NCBI GenBank assembly: GCA_035222895.1
Contig: JAVYIG010005291.1
Span: 1-64,000 of the forward strand
Origin: Strongylocentrotus droebachiensis
Taxonomy: Eukaryota; Echinodermata; Echinoidea; Camarodonta; Strongylocentrotidae
Reading direction: 5' to 3'
DNA: 64,000 nt
Shown piece after piece: positions 12,071 through 24,125 of this stretch; within the stretch, counting starts at the first letter, position 1; each line of letters starts with the position of its first letter. The notes below the pieces were generated by a model. The model did not search any database. It was not told the DNA's origin and was given only the letters and a program-made list of their open reading frames with translations. Made by a program: the position numbers and the translations under genes.

Positions 12071-12186
12071 GGTACCCATTTACCTCACCTGGGTGAAGAG
12101 TTGACTGAGGTTTTGCCACAGGACGTTTATGCTATAGCAGGAGCTCGAACCCTGTACCTTATGATCCACAGTCTAGTGACTGTATA
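12071..12186 (-). mobile_element. tRNA-derived SINE (family shared with 18483)
   Basis: On the minus strand a tRNA-like head (cactagactgtggatc, B box ggttcgagctc) is followed by ccaggtgaggtaaatg, the body motif also seen in the SINE at 18483. Duplicates lie at 32216-32331 and 63895-64000. Confidence 0.7.
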
Positions 12187-12930
12187 TCATTAAAGTGGAC
12201 ATTCAAAGGAAATCACAGGTATGTCAACTAATTTATCACTAGAAACTGGTAAGCTAACAGATGGCCATCGTACAAGTTTTAGGTCAACTACATATAAAAT
12301 ACAAATAAAACCACCTCCATAGCATCTGGGATATACGAGAGATTCGCCAGAAAAATAACGATGTGATGGCATTTCAAACGATTCAAAAGGGGATATGAAA
12401 CCGATTCTGATAACTAAAATCTTTTGTTTGTAAATACACATGATAGGAGTTAATTAACAATCAAAGAAATCAGACTTTCAAATTGAAAAAAACCCGGAAT
12501 GATATTAAGGACGGTATTTGTTCCCTCTTGAAACGCCGAACATACCGCGGTGTGTGCAGCTGAATATGGCGTCTATTTTGTTTACAAGCGACAGATTCCT
12601 TTATTTTTTTTATTTACTTCAAATGTTTCCAATTAAGCATTAAATTTTGATAACCTTGTCGAATCAAAGTTTCAATTTTGCAATAATGAAAATGAAGTTA
12701 TTTTATAAAATCAATGAATATCTACTTTAACGAAAATAATGAGAGGGAATATGTTAACGATAAAGCACAGAAAAGCAAATAGACAATCGTAATTATTACG
12801 TATATTCCTCTCTTATTTGGTTGAAAAACTCTTTATCAAGTCTCATCACTTAAGGATTTTTAAAAATCGCTTTCTGGGGGCAGCAGTGCTATATTAACTT
12901 TGTACCAATTCTACTAAAGATTATATACAA
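12187..12930. other. 3' flank of G1, nothing classifiable
   Basis: AT-rich, non-coding by eye. It is duplicated nearly base for base at 32332-33062. The 83-codon frame at 12190-12441 also exists in the duplicate, but only because the DNA is almost identical, and it has no motif. Confidence 0.5.
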
Positions 12931-13965
12931 TCAAACTTGTAGACTTGTAACTTTAATCTTACAGTATGTTACCGATAAATAATTTGTGGCTGCTTTTCGC
13001 ATCTTCACATCACTGATGATCAGAACACCAACCTTAGATAACCACAACAGCTTCGGAATATCATACGCGAATAGAACTGCCTTAAGATAGCTCACACTGC
13101 CTGGCTGAAAGAAGAAAATTAAAGAAATTATGCCCGTCGAAATGAGTAGAATTGAAGCTGTGTTTAGAAGGTAAAGAACGTTTAGAAGGCCTCTGCGTTT
13201 TACACGGTTCCGATCACGTTCGGCTCGAGTTTCCTTTTTACTTTGGTCGGGTTGAGTAGGAACCATCACCGCTACCCGACGATTTGACCTAGCCTGTTTC
13301 ACGGCCACGGCAATGAGTGCAAAGTTTAGTACAACTGTTGCGACGAAGGGTATAGAGAAGTCGAGTAGGTTGAAAACGATGTAGATAAATAGGCCAGATC
13401 TTGTGGTGATTCTGCCAAACGATCGCGAAATACCAGATACAGAACAACGACCAATGTCCGCATATGGAAAACCCTCAAAGGGTAAAAGACCAATTACACA
13501 CAGGGAGAGAATCCCGCCTGCAACGAGGAACCCCACCACTCGACGCTTTGTCACCATGCTGTAGTACCTCAAAGGATACTTGATGAAGAGGAATTTGTTC
13601 AAAGCAACTGCACATAATATCCAGGCAGACAGTTGTAAACAAAAGAAAGACGTGGGCGCAAGCGTCATGCAGGCATCAGCATCGATATCAAAATACTGGC
13701 CCAAAATGAATGCAGAACTTACGACGTTGTATAAGAGTGACAACACGATATCTTGATAAGCGAGAAGTTTGTAGAGATATTTGTCGATCTGAATGAAATC
13801 AAGGTCGCGATCACTTGCAAGGACTGCGGCGATGAAACTGTTGAGAGCCACTTCGATCACACAAGAAAACTGCAAGATGAACAGTCGAGCTACATCGACG
13901 TTGTTGATGGTTGAACTTTCGTCATGTCCAGCAGAATAATTTGAGCTGCTGGTTACTTCTGCCAT
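12931..13965 (-). CDS. Divergent class A-like GPCR (G1), 344 aa, intronless
   Basis: A single-exon seven-transmembrane receptor. The start is the ATG at 13965 (aacATGg, good Kozak context); the frame stays open upstream but has no ATG. The N-terminus has an NYS glycosylation site. TM1 is about 26-50 with N42; TM2 has D72 in LLAYQD. C99 before TM3 and C174 in loop 2 can form the class A disulfide. At the end of TM3, LNKFLFIKYPLRY puts NKF (123-125) where DRY is expected but keeps PLRY. P206 is in TM5. Loop 3 (about 225-258) is rich in K and R. TM6 lacks CWxP, and TM7 reads KVGVL (311-315) in place of NPxxY, then ISDVKMRKA. Likely a plasma-membrane chemoreceptor; ligand unknown. Its paralogue G1' is at 33063. 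Confidence 0.9.
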   Translation of the reverse strand: MAEVTSSSNYSAGHDESSTINNVDVARLFILQFSCVIEVALNSFIAAVLASDRDLDFIQIDKYLYKLLAYQDIVLSLLYNVVSSAFILGQYFDIDADACMTLAPTSFFCLQLSAWILCAVALNKFLFIKYPLRYYSMVTKRRVVGFLVAGGILSLCVIGLLPFEGFPYADIGRCSVSGISRSFGRITTRSGLFIYIVFNLLDFSIPFVATVVLNFALIAVAVKQARSNRRVAVMVPTQPDQSKKETRAERDRNRVKRRGLLNVLYLLNTASILLISTGIISLIFFFQPGSVSYLKAVLFAYDIPKLLWLSKVGVLIISDVKMRKAATNYLSVTYCKIKVTSLQV

Positions 13966-14055
13966 GTTATTGTCCAACTTGATACGACTGTGTGAAGAAA
14001 TGGAACAAATCTGCAAGACTCTTCAACTCGTATACAGACCTTGTTGGCTTCGGTA

Positions 14056-14061
14056 ATTATA
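14056..14061 (-). promoter_or_regulatory. Candidate TATA box of G1
   Basis: TATAAT on the minus strand, about 91 bp upstream of the G1 start codon. It lies at the same distance in G1' (34188) and near the spacing seen in G3-G5. Position and conservation are the only support. Confidence 0.35.
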
Positions 14062-16516
14062 GTAAGAGCAAAATGCGTTATTTGAGTCTTTGGACGTCAC
14101 TATTTCAGTTAAAGTTCTGTATTCTTTATGTAGTTGACATTTTGGAAAACGTGCTAACCAATCTAACCTTTACAAAATAAGAAGTCTGCTTCTTGCAAGC
14201 AAATGTAAGATCCTTAGGTTTACATGAAGATATATGTGAGCTTCAGCCTTGGAAATACGCCGTCAAAACTAATAAAATCTTTAGGTTCAGATGAAGATAC
14301 TGATTGGACATTGAGCAAAGAAATTAACAATCGACAATATTAAATCACTATAATGATTAAAAGACTGTAAAATGTGCAAATGAGACGAAGAAACATGCTA
14401 TTCGAACTGTTAACATGTATAGGTTTCGGTGAAGATATTAGGAAATAATTATTAGACGAAGAAACGGACGAACGAAATTATAAAATTGTCAGGTTCAAAT
14501 GATGATATCGATGAATGTCACTAGACTAACTAACGTTCCGTACGTTTGATTCAATTATCACGGAAAGTGGGATGCGACGAAGATCAAGGTTTTTTTCATT
14601 ACCAGATTTCTTCCCCAAATAATTATTGTCTTAAAACTCGTGATGTGGACTCGTGTTTACTTTCAATAACAAATCTAAAGCTTTTCCAGCTCCTGATAGA
14701 ATCCGGCACGTTCATAATGATTTCCTCACCACTTTGATGTAGTTGCCATGACGACAACCGACATAAAATGAAAACATTTGCTGATGGATGCAACTTTGAA
14801 GCGTTGGCCAATCTTCGAGTCTAATTTGGATGTTTATTGTGAGAAGAGATGAAAAGGGCAATCTGGTTAACACACTGACTTAAGTTTGAAGAGGGTACGT
14901 GATGTTCATGCATTTTTTAAAGTCAGCAACTGGTTTTCCACTGCTAATTCATGCTTAAACTAATTCACTCCCACCACACAGCAAATAGGCTCATCACCAG
15001 GTTGACAGACTAATAAATAAATCTAGAGTATCACAGAATTCGACTGAAATTGACTTTCTTTTCTTAATGAGCGATCAGACATAAAATCATGCCTTACTTA
15101 ATAAACTCTATGTGTTTTCAAGTAAGTGACGAACATTATCACGAGTCAGCAAATATCATGTTCGTGTTAAAGGAGAATTAAACCCATCAGATATTATCTG
15201 AAAGTCTTATTCGAAATTCTAAATTTCTAGATTCTAAGTTTTGTTGAGTAAATATAATGATTTCAGAGTAGTACAACTTGTGATGTACCCACTAAGCTTT
15301 ATACTTTAGCTTCAATGTAGGACACTCTCGTGTAAAATATAGCTATAACAAAGGTTCCCTAATAATAGACCATTTCGGTAATGTATTGAAATGAATGGAT
15401 TTTTCCCAATAAAGCCTCGGTCACAAATGCCATTACGAACTGCTACGAACGCCGTACGAACGATATCTTGCCTCGTTGACATTTTGCACGCATTTTGGTC
15501 CCGCACTGACCCGCTCTAATAAGGCGTGCCAATGAATGGATATTTCCCCATAACATATTGTGACAAGATATTTGATTCAGCTGTTTCAAACAGTTGAGCA
15601 TTTTCTTTTGTTAAGCAACATTTTGCATGCATAATCTGGGGCTTGGTCGATCAGGCAAAGCTTCTCCAATTATTAAAAAAGGGACAAAGGCGTACATAGA
15701 ACTTCTGATGGCTGCTAATTCTTGCATCGATGGCTCTGGTTGTACAACAATGCTACACGATATCCATCACGATCATGTCGGTCAACAGGTATGTACTACT
15801 CTAACATCACTATTTTAATCAAAATGGCTACTCCAATGGGAAACTGTTAACTTTGGAGAGACTGTCTTTCTTGCTAGGTAATCAAATACAATTATGCAGT
15901 AGAATTTTCAAGACATTTTTAACTGGCTGACAATTTTGAATAAGAATTACAGCTGAGTTGATTGGGTTTCATTCTTCTTTAAGTTTGCGCATTGGCCTAT
16001 ACAAAGAATAAAGAGCCCATTATGGTTTGCGCAAAGGAAAAGATGAGACTTTGTAATAACGGTCTATGGTTGAATCATAGAAGACATTCGGTGCCCTTAT
16101 GATTAACAAGTCACTTCGGAGATACTATTTGCGCATGGGCAAATAAAGGTTATTCGTTGGATGTTGGATACGTGTTCATGAAAGTTATTTTATCATTATT
16201 AATTTATGCCCTGAAAAGAAATTATATGATACATCGGTGGAAGTATTATTTTAAAAAGGCAAACAAAAGGTATTTCTTAAGTACCTCCATCACCTTGGCA
16301 GTTATAATTCTACAATGCGCACATTGAGAATTATCCATGTTTAAAATAGCTGTTGATATTTGGCGGTAATCTTTACATGCGCTATCTTCGCGGTGGTCTA
16401 CTGTTAAAGAATCAAACAGGTACCGCTTCACAGTTTAGTAGGATCTGTACTTAGTGTGGATTATATTTGGAGGTCCATAATATCATGACGAGGATCTAGA
16501 TGTTCCCAAGTTTACC
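14062..16516. other. Spacer between G1 and G2, duplicated three times
   Basis: No gene seen. From about 14310 to 16440 it is homologous to 25285-27020 and to 34440-37460 plus 43594-43975. The intact target site of the later 6.1 kb insertion (ggtctatg) is at 16061-16068. A 61-codon open stretch at 16246-16431 is open in all three copies but lacks ATG in two, and probably belongs to the G2 3' UTR. Confidence 0.7.
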
Positions 16517-17536
16517 TTAATAAAACATTACTCGCAAACGCTTTTTGGCTGCACTTCGTAACTTAACATCACTGATTACGAGAACACCCACTTTACTCCA
16601 CCAGAGAAAATTTGAGATATCACTAAAAAATAAGAATGCGTAAAAATGTGTATATTCTGGCCGTACTAACAACAATAAAGGATGTATATTTACTACCAGT
16701 AGTAAGAGTACGGCTACGTTTACCAGATAAATAACATTCAGAAACCCTCTTAGTTTTGCCCTGTTTTGGTCTTGCTCGGCTCGAGATTCCTCAAGACTTT
16801 GCTCTGATTTAGTATGGACCATCACAGCTACACGACGGATAAACCTGGCCTGTTTTATGGCTACTGCAACGAGCGCGAATTGCAGGAGTACTATCGCGAC
16901 GATGGGTATAGATAATCCAGATAGAACGACTCCGGAGCAGAGAAAAAACAGTGCACTTGTTGCTTTGGCTGGTCGAAAAATACCAGAGATGGTACAATCC
17001 CTGATATTTGTGAAAGGGAAGTCTTCGAAGGGTAACAGTATGATCGAATTCAAAGACAGCATCCCGCCAATCAGCAGAAAACCTATCATTCGACGCTTTG
17101 TCACCATGCTGAAGTACCTCAAAGGATACTTGATGAACAAGAACTTGTTCAAAACAACGGTACATAATTGCCATGAAGATAGTTGAAGAAATAGCGCGTA
17201 CGTGGACATCAATATCAAACAGACAGATGTATTGATTTGAAGGTAATGCCCAAAAATGAAAACGCAGAATGTAGCGTTCTGGACAACAGACGATATAATG
17301 TCCTGAAGGGCAATGAGATTGCAGAGATATTTATCCATCTGGTTCAAATCGAGGTCGCGATCACTTGCAAAGATCACGATGAAGAAGATGTTGAGGGCCA
17401 CGTTTATCACAAAAGAAACCTGCAAGCCGACCAGTCGAGTTATATCGATTGTGTTTAAATATCCTTCTGCGCCTTGTGTAGCATTTGCATCGTAGTCAAT
17501 GAAGTTATATGAGCTCAAGTTCATGGATGAAGCCAT
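16517..17536 (-). CDS. Divergent class A-like GPCR (G2), 339 aa, intronless
   Basis: A seven-transmembrane receptor of the same family as G1. The start chosen is the ATG at 17536 (aaaATGg). N-terminal sequons are NLS and NAT. N49 lies in TM1, D79 in TM2 (LIALQD), C106 and C181 can form the TM3-loop 2 disulfide, and NKF is at 130-132 followed by IKYPLRY. P211 is in TM5. Loop 3 contains RAEQDQNRAKLRG. TM7 has WWSKVGVLVISDVKLRSA, with K315 where N of NPxxY is expected. It is the only intact G2-type copy here; two paralogues (27098, 44044) are broken. Membrane chemoreceptor role is inferred from the family pattern. Confidence 0.88.
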   Translation of the reverse strand: MASSMNLSSYNFIDYDANATQGAEGYLNTIDITRLVGLQVSFVINVALNIFFIVIFASDRDLDLNQMDKYLCNLIALQDIISSVVQNATFCVFIFGHYLQINTSVCLILMSTYALFLQLSSWQLCTVVLNKFLFIKYPLRYFSMVTKRRMIGFLLIGGMLSLNSIILLPFEDFPFTNIRDCTISGIFRPAKATSALFFLCSGVVLSGLSIPIVAIVLLQFALVAVAIKQARFIRRVAVMVHTKSEQSLEESRAEQDQNRAKLRGFLNVIYLVNVAVLLLLVVNIHPLLLLVRPEYTHFYAFLFFSDISNFLWWSKVGVLVISDVKLRSAAKKRLRVMFY

Positions 17537-18000
17537 TTTACAGAACCTGTCGATATTTATTTTAGAATACCAAATTAAGTATGAATTCCTATCTTCCAAG
17601 TTCCGGGAAGATGAAGGGGTTTCGGAGTGGATAAAGAATAACGTTTAACTGCAGTTTTACGATGCTTTTTAACCCTCCTGGCTCTTTCATGAGATCCCCT
17701 CCTGACTCCTTTATGAGATCGGTATATTCCACTTCTGCTATTGCTTCTTCTTTGGCATGTGGCTCGGCGATGATAATTCTCTGTGGTTGGTATGAAAAAT
17801 GATCAGTTCCATTTTCGAGTTTGCATTCAACTGAAAATAACTACTGCGCCGTGTTTGTTAAACGCATGTCTTTCTCTTATAGAGATTTGACATGTCTTTT
17901 GTTCAGATTTGACATGTTATACAGGATGGGTTTCACTTTTTTGAAAGGTCATGATATCTGTTTGTTAAGTATAATATTCTCCCGCTGACATTATCTTATA
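17537..18000. other. 5' flank of G2
   Basis: No gene seen. It is homologous to 27717-27870 and 44883-45360. No convincing TATA box was found at the position used by the other receptors. Confidence 0.4.
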
Positions 18001-18185
18001 GAACGACTCCAAAGTAGAGAAAAAACAGTGAATTTGTTACTCTGGCTGGTCAAAATATACCCGAGATGGTGCAATCCCTGATATTTGTGAAAGGGAAGTC
18101 TTCGAAGGGTAACAGTATGATCGAATTCAAAGACAGCATCCCGCCAAGCAGCGGAAAACCTATCATTCGACGCTTTATCACCATG
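18001..18185 (-). pseudogene. GPCR fragment (G2-like TM4 to loop 2 piece)
   Basis: About 185 bp matching G2 at roughly 16926-17108. Translated on the minus strand it gives IKRRMIGFPLLGGMLSLNS, then LPFEDFPFTNIRDCTISGIF, then frame breakdown. It lies in the 5' flank of G2 in the same orientation. At the corresponding place in the paralogous flanks (27870, 45360) there is a short unrelated sequence instead. It cannot encode a receptor. Confidence 0.85.
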
Positions 18186-18482
18186 TGAAATTGGCTCATC
18201 AATTTGAAAGACGGTGAATCGTGGTTTGTCATAATCTCAATTGATGGGAGGTAATTAAACATTATTGTGATCGAGGCAAAAATGTTCACGGACCTCGAGT
18301 ATTGCGTAAAAAACCTACAGCCGGCAGGTTTTTTTATTTTTTTATTTTTGTTAAATCATTTTTTTAAATAAATTATATGCAAAAAATAGGTATCACAGAT
18401 TATTTGTTTGCATATTATTATCATTTTGTATCATAACAGGAAAAACACAACTGACAAACGATCCAACGTGTTATTCAAATAT

Positions 18483-18720
18483 AGAGGTGTCGTGGTCTAG
18501 TGGATACGGCACTGGACTGCGGATCACATGGTTTGCGGTTCGGGTCCCACCACTTTTGCCACACTCGACCCAGGTGAGGTAAATGATTACCTGGCAGGAA
18601 TTGATTCCTTGAAATGCTAGAGCGCCATGATAGCGGCCATGCTAAAGCCGGGCTAATAACCGTGGAGCACAAGGAGTGTCATGTCTGAAAGACATGGGCA
18701 CTTTACAAGAACCCATTACA
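18483..18720 (+). mobile_element. tRNA-derived SINE
   Basis: A tRNA-like head with A box tggtctagtgg and B box ggttcgggtcc is followed by a body containing ccaggtgaggtaaatg and ending near acaattatattta. The anticodon arm does not pair well, so it is not called as a tRNA gene. Other copies lie at 28206, 45670 and 46207. Confidence 0.8.
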
Positions 18721-19229
18721 ATTATATTTACACCTATTATTGAAAGCATGGGCGAATGCATGATATAGATGTAGATGTAGTATTAGGCGCATTATAAATG
18801 TGAGCTATTATTATAATATGATAGACGCACAAATTCTCTCGCAAGCATAATGCATGGACAAGCGGGATTTTGGCTTCAGTGAAAATCAACTTGAATTAAC
18901 AGCATTCCATTTTAGTCCTCTTAAATCATCTACAGCGACGTTCCCCCAACCTTGTCTATCTCTTACTTTGCAAACAGTAACCTTCCTTTTTTTGATTAAA
19001 ATTTACAGAATTCTGTGTGGGGATCCATTATTTATATACATTTGTTTTACTATATACATTCATTCAGTTGAATTCGTGTTGTATGTGTAGCTACATGAAA
19101 TATGCGTAACAATGAAAATACCTACATGTATTACAATTTGTTCGAATTATCGTAACAAATGTTTACAAACTGGAACGTACACTATCCGGGTCACCGTAGC
19201 GAAAATGTGCCAGATTGTCAATATAGCGG
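18721..19229. other. Spacer, nothing classifiable
   Basis: AT-rich; partly homologous to 46390-46870. No gene or clear element seen. Confidence 0.4.
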
Positions 19230-22204
19230 TGACACTCTTATAATAATGATATTAATAATAATAATAATATGAATAATGATAATAATAAATATATATGGCG
19301 CAGCTTTTATACAAATTATATTCAGTTGCGCTGGTTCAGTTCTCCTTTTTTTTAAACTCAATTCTACAAAATAGAACCTATTAATTGAACAAATATGTTT
19401 TTAATTTTGATTTGAAGACATTGAGAGATGGAGAGCCTCGTGTTTCTATTGGCAAGCTATTCAATAGTTTGGGGGCAGCAATGGCAAACACACGGTCCCC
19501 TAGAGTTACTTTAATTTTGCCATGGTGAATCTGGAACAATATTTTATCTCTGATTGATACACAATTAACAAAATTTTGAATGAAATTCTTTGACGGACTG
19601 GCAACCAGTTGAGCTCTCTCAGAAGAAGTGCGGTTGAAGTGAAATTTGACCGACAATAGACCAGTCTTGCACATGCATTTTGGACTCTTTGTAACCTAGC
19701 TATCAGAAAATCAGACATTCCAAACAGCAACCCATTACAATAATCAAGCTTACATGTGATGAGAACATGTACAACGAGTTTCATATTTTCTTGATGTAAA
19801 TATTTGCGGATACTTCTGAGATTGTATAGAAGATGATATGTTGATTTGCATATACTTTTAACTTGTGTTTCCATGTTCAAATTAGTTTCAAAGTATACTC
19901 CTAAATTCGTTGCTGTAACAGAAGATTTCACGTTGGAGGATCAAACTCTTACATCGTCAATGCTTAAAAAAAAAAAATCTGTTGTGAAGTTCCGATAACC
20001 AACAATTCACTCTTACTATCGTTTAGCTTACGATTATTATGAAGCATCTATCTACGAATGAAATTAATAAACTTTTCCAACATTGAAACATTTGCATCTT
20101 GAGTACTAGGGGATGGTCTAAAGGATAAAAAATAATTGTGTTCGTCTGCATAGCAGTGACAAGAGACTTCGGAAAAATTATCCTGAGTGCTCTTGATTAG
20201 ATTACTCGTGTACAACATAAACAGCTATGGACCGAGCCGGGAGCCCTGTGGCACACCAAAGGGCATCTGGAAAGAGTCCAAGACAATACAATCAACTTTA
20301 ACTTTTTGATGTCGATCAGACAGGTATGACTCGATCCAGCTGAGAGCCACACCATCGATACCGAAACATATCTTCAACATTTCTAGTAATCTGGAGTGCT
20401 CAATAGTGTCAAAGCCACTACTCAGTCAAGTAGTAACAGGAGAGTGTTTTTCTGTTTGTCCATTGCCATCATAATATCCCTCTTGATCCTGAGTAGAGCC
20501 GTTTATGTACTGTGAAATTATCTATATGCAGACTGATTGAATGGAAGGAGTGAATTACTATTAAGAAACTGTAAAATCTGTTGTGTGGCTGCACCTTATA
20601 TCAAATTAGAAATGTATTGTAAGTTACTTACAGTCTAAGATTACTAAATTCAACATCAAGCCCAGGCTTTTTCAACAATTGTGAAACAAGGGCGACTTCC
20701 TATTTTTTAGGAAAATGGCCCGTAGACAAGGAAACATCGATCATGGATGTAAACACAGGTAGTATAACATCAATATATTGCAAGAGAATCTTTGTTGGAA
20801 TCGGATCAGCAGAGCAAGACTTCTTGCTGAGCTTCATCACAAGTTGCCCTACTTAATGTTCAGATAAAAGTCTAAACTTTTCAAACTTTTCAAACTTGAT
20901 ACCTTTAGAAACTAGAAAACAGACTTGATGAATCAATATACATTATATCCATCAAGTCTATGCTAGTTTGAATATCACTGTGAATATTTAGAACTGTGTC
21001 ATGAAAGAATTTTCCTCAGTCGTTCACAAATATCTTCTTATCAATGTTTCATGGCATCACTGGTTGTTTGTTTGAAACATTAAGCATAGATTTGATGACA
21101 GTGAACAAACCTAAGTAATCTTTGTTGTGTGTTGCTAAATCTTTATGATTACTTCTGTGTGCCGCGTTCAAAACATACAATGTTGCATTGCTAACTTTCT
21201 TTTACTCATTCAAATCGTGATCAGATCTTGTTCTAGACCATCGTTTCTCAGTTTTTCTGCATTATCTTGCCTTTGTGCTGCTCTAACTTCGTCCGTGTAC
21301 TATGGCACATGATGACGGACATTCTACTCGTTTTAAAACCATAGGAGCATGTTTATCTAAGACCTTTCTGAGTGTGACATCATACAAGTGAGCCAGTTCG
21401 GAAATATCACTTGGTACATGTACATTTTGGCAGAGTTTAATGTCTGCAAGATCTCTACTAAACATCCTACATGTATTGAGATGGCACATGACAGGAATAT
21501 GATCTGATAAAAGATATTCACATGTCCGTGGATGGTCAACAATTACATCATCAGAGTCGCGACAAATAAGTATGTTAAGGGTATATGACAATGTGGATGA
21601 GTACCAAACATTACATATTAAGTACAACAGAGTGATTCAAGGAGGTCTCAAAAATGACCTTGATTCTGATGAGCTTACATCAACTTAAATATTAAAACCA
21701 CGGTAATTAGTTATGGAACTTTGGATTTATTCATTGAACTGAGAAAGAAACGGGATGAGATTCTGAAAAAGGCGGTCTATATACATTGATCAATTGAAGA
21801 CGAAACGATTTACAAGAAATATGATATTGAGCAAACTCAAATGTTTCCTTTTGATCAGCGACAACTTGACGAGCATCGATGGAATCTTTGAAGAGAAGAC
21901 CTGGGCCTTTTCTTACAATGAGTTGAGAAAATCGCAACTTATTTGCGATTGACATCAATCGCAACTATGTACATAAGAGATAGGAGATTGCAAACTTGCA
22001 ATTGATTAGAGAACTTGCGATTGATTGGGATCAATCGCAACTCTTTGTACAGGGCCCAGCTCCACCGCCACGGCGACCAGTCCTATAGGTTGATGATGAA
22101 AGCGATACCCATGCAGGGGGAACATATTCTTGTAGAACTGTAGTGTCACTCTCAGTTAACCTACTTTCCGTCAGCATTACTTTCATAAACAAAGTCGTGG
22201 ATCA
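19230..22204 (-). mobile_element. Degenerate L2/CR1-like LINE, copy 1
   Basis: Read on the minus strand from 22204: an AP-type endonuclease part (SCKSFRLQLINVYRPP, LLSDHIPV), a linker (LDKHAP), reverse transcriptase pieces, then a C-terminal part (ATNLGVYFETNLN, ITCKLDYCNGLLFG, RLQRVQNACARLV, LNWLPVRQRISFKILL, APKLLNSLPIETR). The 3' end is an (ATT)n tail at 19230-19293. The catalytic region near 20142 reads YADE followed by a frameshift, where copy 2 has YADD. Many stops; a small MITE interrupts it at 21901. Confidence 0.85.
21901..22059. mobile_element. Small inverted-repeat insertion inside LINE
   Basis: Starts ctgggcct and ends agggcccag. It holds several copies of tcgcaact / agttgcga in both orientations. 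The LINE sequence is continuous across the same point in the copies at 50840 and 57345. Confidence 0.65.
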
Positions 22205-23639
22205 CAGTTATTCTACAGTGCGTACCAGAAAAAACGAAACCGAGAATTATCGATGTTTTATCATAACTTAATCACAATTATTATTAATAAATGACACATA
22301 TTTGGAAAGCTTAGAGCCTCCTCTTTCATTTCATGCAACTCATAATTATGATGCATATTTCACGCATGAGTGATAAAAAGCAATTTGAAGGAAGGAAACC
22401 AAAAAGTTATTTTGCGGGCGGTATCTGAATTTCGTAATAAAATTCACATTTCTGGAAAGTTCAGTTTCTGCCCTTTCATATGACACCTCAATCAGGAAAA
22501 ATGAGCAAGGAATGACAAAGTTCCGTTCGTTCAAATAGTGCTTGCATCTCCATCATTTTATCAAACGAATTCGTTTTCACCGGCTGCCTGCAGTAGCAAC
22601 AAGCAGAATTGACAAAAGACTTAACTCCGTTTCGTTGACAATCAGCCATGCATGAAGTCTTTCGTATACGTAAACAAATATTTCAAGAAACATGATCATG
22701 AAATCATTATTAGAAACAATGAAATACATCTTTAAAAAAATAATGAAGCAGGTAATGTTTCAAATATTAATAAAAAGACTCAATCAAATTTCATAGAATG
22801 CAATATATATCAATATAAGTAAACAAACAGTAAACTGATGACACCCAAATTAGAACTATAAATTACTAAAGAGTTGGGAATTATATTGCATGATGGGGTC
22901 ATTATCACGTAGTATTATTTCATATTATGTACGCATAGATAAATGGATAACTGAGTATATATGAATCCAATTTGAGAATAAATTACATATTATTATTTCA
23001 ACAAGAGGAATTATGTAATTACTTATATCAAGATATCCTTATATAATATTATGAAGATGGATTTTTATAGAAGTTTTGAAAGCTGAGAGAGTTTGGCTAT
23101 TTATTAAATTGAATGGGAGCATGATTCAATCGTTAGCAGTTCTTACATGAAATGGTTTCTTGTAGTCAGTTGCGTAGCGTGGGCTCAGTCATGGGGGGCA
23201 CCAGTCTTTATTCAACTAGATCAGCGTTTTCGACCCCTTCTGAGTGTGTGCGTGTGTGCGTGTGTGTGTGTGTGTCTGGTGTGTGTGTGTGTGTGCGCGC
23301 GCGCGCGCGTGTGTGCGTGTGTATGTGTGTGTGTGTGTGTGTGTGCGTGTGTGTGTTTAGTCACGACATGTTTTAAAGAGTTGTTGTAATCGGTTTCTTC
23401 AAAAGGTACGAACATCACCTTGGTTTGGTCATTTCTAACACTTTTATAGAATTTTATTCTGGCAAATAAAGAGTTAAATCGATAGATCTAAAATCTTTTA
23501 ACTGCTTTGTTACATGCCTTGTCTTGATATGATATTATGATTGCAGTGGTTCCTCTATCTGGCAGTGCGACAATTAACTTTAAAACGATCGCAAAGACCT
23601 TCATCAAGTCATTACCATTTGTATTTCCTAAAAAATTCC
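22205..23639. other. AT-rich spacer with TE end and microsatellite
   Basis: 22205-22660 is unclassified. 22665-23140 is an AT-rich spacer repeated at 52960-53870 (twice), 56300-56800 and 59340-59860. At about 23165 lies a hAT-like terminus (cagttgcgtagcgtgggctc) also found at 53930 and 56840, followed by a GT microsatellite. No gene. Confidence 0.6.
23243..23356. repeat. (GT)n / (GC)n microsatellite
   Basis: An interrupted GT run with a central gcgcgcgcgcgcg (about 23296). Homologous shorter runs lie at 54005 and 56919. Confidence 0.9.
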
Positions 23640-24125
23640 AGGTTCGGGTTTACGTAATAATCATTGCCATGTTCTAACCAGCGGCAACCTTGACGAGCAT
23701 TGATGGAACTTTTGAAGAGAAGACCAGTTCGACCGCCACGGCGACCAGTCCTAGGTGGATGAAGAAAGCGATGCCAAGGGGGAACAAATTCTCGTAAAAC
23801 TGCAGTGTCACTCTTAGTTAACCAAGTTTCAGTCAGCATTACTTTCATAGACAAAGTCGTGAATCACAGTTGTTTTACAATAAACAGAGTGTACATTGAT
23901 TGAACAAAGTTGAAGACAATCTGAATGTGATGAAGTTCTATTTGATGCTTGATGTCGAAGACACTTCTTCTTCCTTCCACCTCGAGTACACCGTCTGGTT
24001 TTCTTACGCCTCGTCTTTTGAATTCCATATGATCTAATAGTTTCACAAACATGCAGATGAAACATGCAATAGAAGAGGTGCAGTGAATTCTTTCCACTGA
24101 CACTATTATTCTCCGGAACAATATC
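23640..24125 (-). mobile_element. LINE 5' fragment next to G3
   Basis: The minus strand encodes a basic leader (KTRRKKTRRCTRGGRKKK), CLQLCSINVHSVYCKTTVI and then ETWLTKSDTAVLREFVPP, the start of an L2-type endonuclease. Its 5' end stops about 10 bp from the G3 stop codon. Equivalent fragments follow G4, G5 and G6. Confidence 0.8.

Noticed and set aside
12190..12441. 83-codon frame repeated at 32335
   Set aside because: Kept only because the two blocks are almost identical DNA; no motif and no conserved reading beyond that.
16246..16431. 61-codon open frame just after G2, open in all three paralogous copies
   Set aside because: Two copies start with GTG rather than ATG. The differences between copies are mostly amino-acid changing, as in unselected DNA. 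It fits the G2 3' UTR.
23147..23418. Signal-peptide-like frame followed by V-C repeats
   Set aside because: Reads through a transposon end and a GT microsatellite; not a gene.
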